DNA of 7,107 bases, taken from NCBI GenBank assembly GCA_025056835.1, contig JANWVS010000099.1, forward strand, positions 1 through 7,107, in the 5' to 3' direction. The notes below the pieces were generated by a model, which saw only the letters and a program-made list of their open reading frames with translations, had not been told where the DNA came from and made no database searches. The first letter of the stretch is position 1, and the number at the start of each line of letters is the position of its first letter. Source of the stretch: Gemmataceae bacterium. Lineage in GTDB: Bacteria > Planctomycetota > Planctomycetia > Gemmatales > Gemmataceae. The position numbers and the translations under genes are program-made. This document shows, one piece after another, positions 5,451-7,107 of this stretch.

Positions 5451-5687
5451 TTAGCGAACCGCCACAGTGCTGCGGTTCTCCGCGGGTTGAGCCGTGCTGG
5501 CAGCTTGCAGCCCCACCAGCAACAGGCCAGCGACTCCCACGAGGGAATAGACAGCGCGGCTGACAATGCTGGCTGATCCGCCGAAGAGCGTGGCGACCAG
5601 GTCGAACTGGGCTAACCCCACCAAACCCCAGTTGACAGCGCCAACGACAACCAACACAAACGCAACCAGCCACAAGGTCTTTGACAT
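5451..5687 (-). CDS. DUF378 family small membrane protein
   Basis: A 78-aa protein with two hydrophobic helices, about 5-25 and 42-61. The first carries GAVNWGLVG (16-24) and the linker reads FDLVATLFGG, both characteristic of the DUF378 family of small two-helix inner-membrane proteins. The C-terminal 17 residues are polar. The function of the family is unknown. ATG 5687 was chosen because GGAGGAG lies about 6 nt upstream and the family's N-terminus starts there; an ATG at 5741 lies upstream in frame but overlaps the promoter. It is the first gene after the minus-strand promoter of the divergent region and is followed 111 nt later by the fasciclin gene, so the two envelope proteins are probably co-transcribed. 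Confidence 0.9.
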   Translation of the reverse strand: MSKTLWLVAFVLVVVGAVNWGLVGLAQFDLVATLFGGSASIVSRAVYSLVGVAGLLLVGLQAASTAQPAENRSTVAVR

Positions 5688-5692
5688 CGGTG

Positions 5693-5699
5693 CTCCTCC
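5693..5699 (-). promoter_or_regulatory. Shine-Dalgarno of the DUF378 gene
   Basis: Plus-strand CTCCTCC reads GGAGGAG on the minus strand, about 6 nt before ATG 5687. It is close to the full anti-16S complement and rules out the ATG at 5741. Confidence 0.7.
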
Positions 5700-5723
5700 G
5701 AAAAAGGGGAAAGGAACCAGTAA

Positions 5724-5738
5724 AACGATCAAATCGTT
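5724..5738. promoter_or_regulatory. Operator candidate A: AACGAT-CAA-ATCGTT dyad at the operon start site
   Basis: Perfect 6-bp arms (5724-5729 and 5733-5738) around a 3-bp spacer. The dyad covers the predicted transcription start (about 5735) of the minus-strand promoter, where a bound repressor would block RNA polymerase. Its right part, CAAATCGTT, occurs again at 5806-5814 in front of the regulator gene. The divergent CarH/LitR-like regulator is the natural candidate to bind it; this is inferred from position. Confidence 0.5.
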
Positions 5739-5741
5739 CAT

Positions 5742-5770
5742 ATTATTAGGCGACTTCGAAGCGATGTCAA
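5742..5770 (-). promoter_or_regulatory. Near-consensus promoter of the DUF378-fasciclin operon
   Basis: On the minus strand TTGACA (5770-5765, 6 of 6) is followed after exactly 17 nt by AATAAT (5747-5742, 5 of 6). Transcription would start near 5735, giving a leader of about 48 nt to ATG 5687. The spacer holds the palindrome CTTCGAAG (5754-5761), close to its centre, where MerR-type regulators commonly bind. A promoter this strong is likely to need repression. Confidence 0.7.
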
Positions 5771-5800
5771 GGGTAAAGACGTGATTTTTTCGCGAAATCC

Positions 5801-5829
5801 TTGAACAAATCGTTTAACTCGATCATAAT
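5801..5829 (+). promoter_or_regulatory. Promoter of the cobalamin-type regulator gene
   Basis: TTGAAC (5801-5806, 4 of 6) and CATAAT (5824-5829, 5 of 6) are 17 nt apart. Transcription would start at about 5836, three bases past the A of ATG 5833, so that ATG would not be in the mRNA and ATG 5884 becomes the likely start, with a leader of about 48 nt. The spacer carries ATCG-N7-CGAT (5809-5823). Confidence 0.6.
5806..5814 (+). promoter_or_regulatory. Operator candidate B: second CAAATCGTT box at the regulator's own promoter
   Basis: CAAATCGTT is identical to 5730-5738 of operator candidate A, and 11 of 15 positions agree across the full dyad length. It begins at the last base of the -35 box and runs into the spacer, a good place for autorepression. 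A shared box in a divergent promoter region suggests one regulator controls both directions. Confidence 0.42.
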
Positions 5830-5883
5830 GAAATGAAGGACAAGCGATCGCGCCTGTGGACATTTTTGAAAAAGTCACTCGTC

Positions 5884-6834
5884 ATGCCAACCGAAGACTC
5901 GGCCCTGTACCTCAGCACTCCGCAGGCCGCAGCAGCCCTCGGTGTGAGCGTGAGTACCGTCAAACGTTGGGTGGACGCGGGAATCCTACCCGCGCACCGA
6001 ACGGTCGGCGGTCATCGTAAACTGCTCCGATCCGAGGTGCTCGCCCTGGTCCGTCAAGGGGACTTGCCGCGGGGCGACCTAACCGCTTTGACCAGTCTTG
6101 CGACGACAGACTCGGCGATCGACCTTGAAGTTGCCACGGATGAGTTGGTGACGGCTTTACTCGAAGGTCAAGGGACCGAGGTCCATGCCCTCATCCGCCG
6201 CGTTTACGATTCAGGGGTGGCAATCGAAACGCTCGCCGACCGGTTCATTGCCCCGGCCTTGGCCCGGGTTGGGCACGGTTGGGAAATCGGAACCATTGAT
6301 GTCTGGCAGGAGCACCGCGGCACGCAGCTTTGCGCCGCCGCCTTGTATGATCTGAAAAATGACCTGGAAGCCCGAGCCGAGAAGAACCGGCCCCGCGCGG
6401 TGGGCGCCGCTCCCGAAGGGGATCCGTACCTTTTGCCCAGCCTTCTGGCTCAGTTCGTCTTGCTCGACGCTGGCTGGGAAGCCGTGAACCTGGGGCCAAC
6501 CACTCCTTTGCCTAGCCTGGCTGAGGCGATCCGGGAATTACGACCACGTCTGCTTTGGCTGTCGGTGTCCTTCATTGCGGACGAATCCGCATTCCTCGAC
6601 GCCTACAAAGCCCTTTACCAAGTTGCGCAACGGCAAGGTGTCGCCGTCGCCGTCGGAGGACGCGCACTGAAGGAACCTCTTCGCTCTGCAATCCCCTACA
6701 CAACTTACGGCGACGGTCTCGAACACCTCGCAGCCTTCGCACGTACGCTGCACCCCCGGCCGAAACCTCCGCGTCGAGGAAGGCCGCCCATGCTACAAGC
6801 CTCCGGCCACCGGGCGCCTCAACACGCAAACTAA
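5884..6834 (+). CDS. CarH/LitR-like MerR-type regulator with cobalamin-binding domains
   Basis: 316 aa. Residues 10-55 form a MerR-type winged HTH (STPQAAAALGVSVSTVKRW, then TVGGHRKL). Residues about 80-165 match the helical B12 cap domain and keep its Wx9EH motif (W133, E143, H144). Residues about 168-285 match the Rossmann-like B12-binding domain (LLDAGWEAVNLG, LSVSFIAD, VAVGGRAL). The usual D/ExHxxG ligand motif reads DPYLLP (180-185), so the axial histidine is Tyr182. The tail is Pro/Arg-rich with an AT-hook-like RRGRPP (297-302). CarH/LitR proteins are DNA-binding repressors in which adenosylcobalamin acts as light sensor; here cobalamin use is uncertain. ATG 5884 is preferred: an upstream ATG (5833) adds 17 basic residues but lies at or before the predicted transcript start. 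No strong Shine-Dalgarno precedes either. It is divergent from the DUF378-fasciclin operon, its likely target. Confidence 0.88.
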   Translation: MPTEDSALYLSTPQAAAALGVSVSTVKRWVDAGILPAHRTVGGHRKLLRSEVLALVRQGDLPRGDLTALTSLATTDSAIDLEVATDELVTALLEGQGTEVHALIRRVYDSGVAIETLADRFIAPALARVGHGWEIGTIDVWQEHRGTQLCAAALYDLKNDLEARAEKNRPRAVGAAPEGDPYLLPSLLAQFVLLDAGWEAVNLGPTTPLPSLAEAIRELRPRLLWLSVSFIADESAFLDAYKALYQVAQRQGVAVAVGGRALKEPLRSAIPYTTYGDGLEHLAAFARTLHPRPKPPRRGRPPMLQASGHRAPQHAN

Positions 6835-6850
6835 CAGTACAGCGCGGCTT

Positions 6851-6879
6851 CAGTGGCGGCGTCGATGCCGCTGGCACTG
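6851..6879. terminator. Strong hairpin between convergent genes
   Basis: CAGTG-GCGGC-GTCGAT-GCCGC-TGG-CACTG: two 5-bp stems stacked with a 3-nt bulge on one side. It lies 17 nt past the regulator stop and just downstream of the stop of the convergent small gene, where a shared terminator would be expected. It lacks a T-run on either strand, so termination may be Rho-dependent or the hairpin may only protect the mRNA 3' end. Confidence 0.42.
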
Positions 6880-6901
6880 GTGGGACTTCGCCCCTTGGGC
6901 A

Positions 6902-7107
6902 TTACGGCGCTGGTAGCAGCCAAGCATCCGGCTCCTGTGCAATAGCTCGGCCATTCCCCGACGCCGACGAAACAACACCGCGCACCGCTGGTGGAGCGCT
7001 CGGCCGACCTGCTCGGTTGTCGCCTCCGGATTTTTTCCCCCGCGACCGCTGCGTGGGCACGGCGACCAATCCCAGCACAATCAACGCCAAGATCAGGTGC
7101 CGGATCA
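6902..7107 (-). CDS. Small putative secreted protein (start lies at or beyond the window edge)
   Basis: On the minus strand an open frame runs from the window edge to TAA at 6902-6904, 68 visible codons. The two edge bases read TG and are followed by codons for IRHLILALIVLGLVAV, a short positive-hydrophobic N-terminus like a signal peptide. If the next base outside is A, G or T, the gene begins exactly there; it may also extend further. After the hydrophobic core comes a polar, Gly/Ser/Pro-rich stretch with no recognised domain and no cysteine, ending DAWLLPAP. It converges on the regulator gene. The reading as a real gene rests on the signal-like start and the tidy spacing to the shared hairpin; the product is unknown. 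Confidence 0.45.
   Translation of the reverse strand, partial: IRHLILALIVLGLVAVPTQRSRGKKSGGDNRAGRPSAPPAVRGVVSSASGNGRAIAQEPDAWLLPAP

Overview
The window looks like a chromosomal segment from a GC-rich member of the Planctomycetota, probably Gemmatales- or Pirellulales-like (the order is inferred). Four things point there: an ECF-type sigma factor translationally coupled to a large Ser/Thr kinase with a TPR tail; a tetrahydromethanopterin-dependent formyltransferase, an archaeal-type C1 enzyme that Planctomycetes also carry; a truncated surface protein that opens with a planctomycete-type extracellular signature (IERLETRDCPAAP); and hairpin-forming intergenic repeats. No tRNA, rRNA, CRISPR array, insertion sequence or phage gene was seen.

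Layout, left to right. (1) 1-223, minus strand: 5' end of a secreted/surface protein gene cut by the window edge. (2) 224-446: its leader, with two small hairpins, and a weak terminator-like hairpin behind the kinase gene. (3) 447-3097, minus strand: a two-gene operon in which the sigma factor gene (GTG start, good Shine-Dalgarno, recognisable promoter at 3135-3163) overlaps the kinase gene by ATGA. (4) 3164-3453: a non-coding stretch full of inverted repeats, including two copies of a 40-bp REP-like unit carrying one compensatory base-pair change. (5) 3454-4353, minus strand: formyltransferase gene (fhcD/ftr). (6) 4354-4771: no convincing gene. (7) 4772-5687, minus strand: a DUF378 membrane-protein gene followed by a secreted FAS1 (fasciclin) gene, closed by a strong intrinsic terminator. 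(8) 5688-5883: a divergent control region with two near-consensus sigma-70-type promoters and a shared CAAATCGTT box. (9) 5884-6834, plus strand: a MerR-type HTH plus cobalamin-binding regulator of the CarH/LitR type. (10) 6835-7107: a hairpin between convergent genes, then the 3' part of a small, probably secreted protein gene on the minus strand.

The most interesting unit is 4772-6834. A CarH/LitR-like regulator sits divergently from an envelope operon (two-TM protein plus exported FAS1 protein), and the same sequence box lies at the start site of the operon and at the -35 region of the regulator's own promoter. The regulator keeps the Wx9EH motif of the cobalamin cap domain but has lost the axial-ligand histidine (Tyr in its place), and it ends in an AT-hook-like RGRP tail. 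This suggests an autoregulated switch with altered cobalamin or light sensing that controls surface or stress functions. The control logic is inferred; the motifs and the layout are read directly from the sequence.
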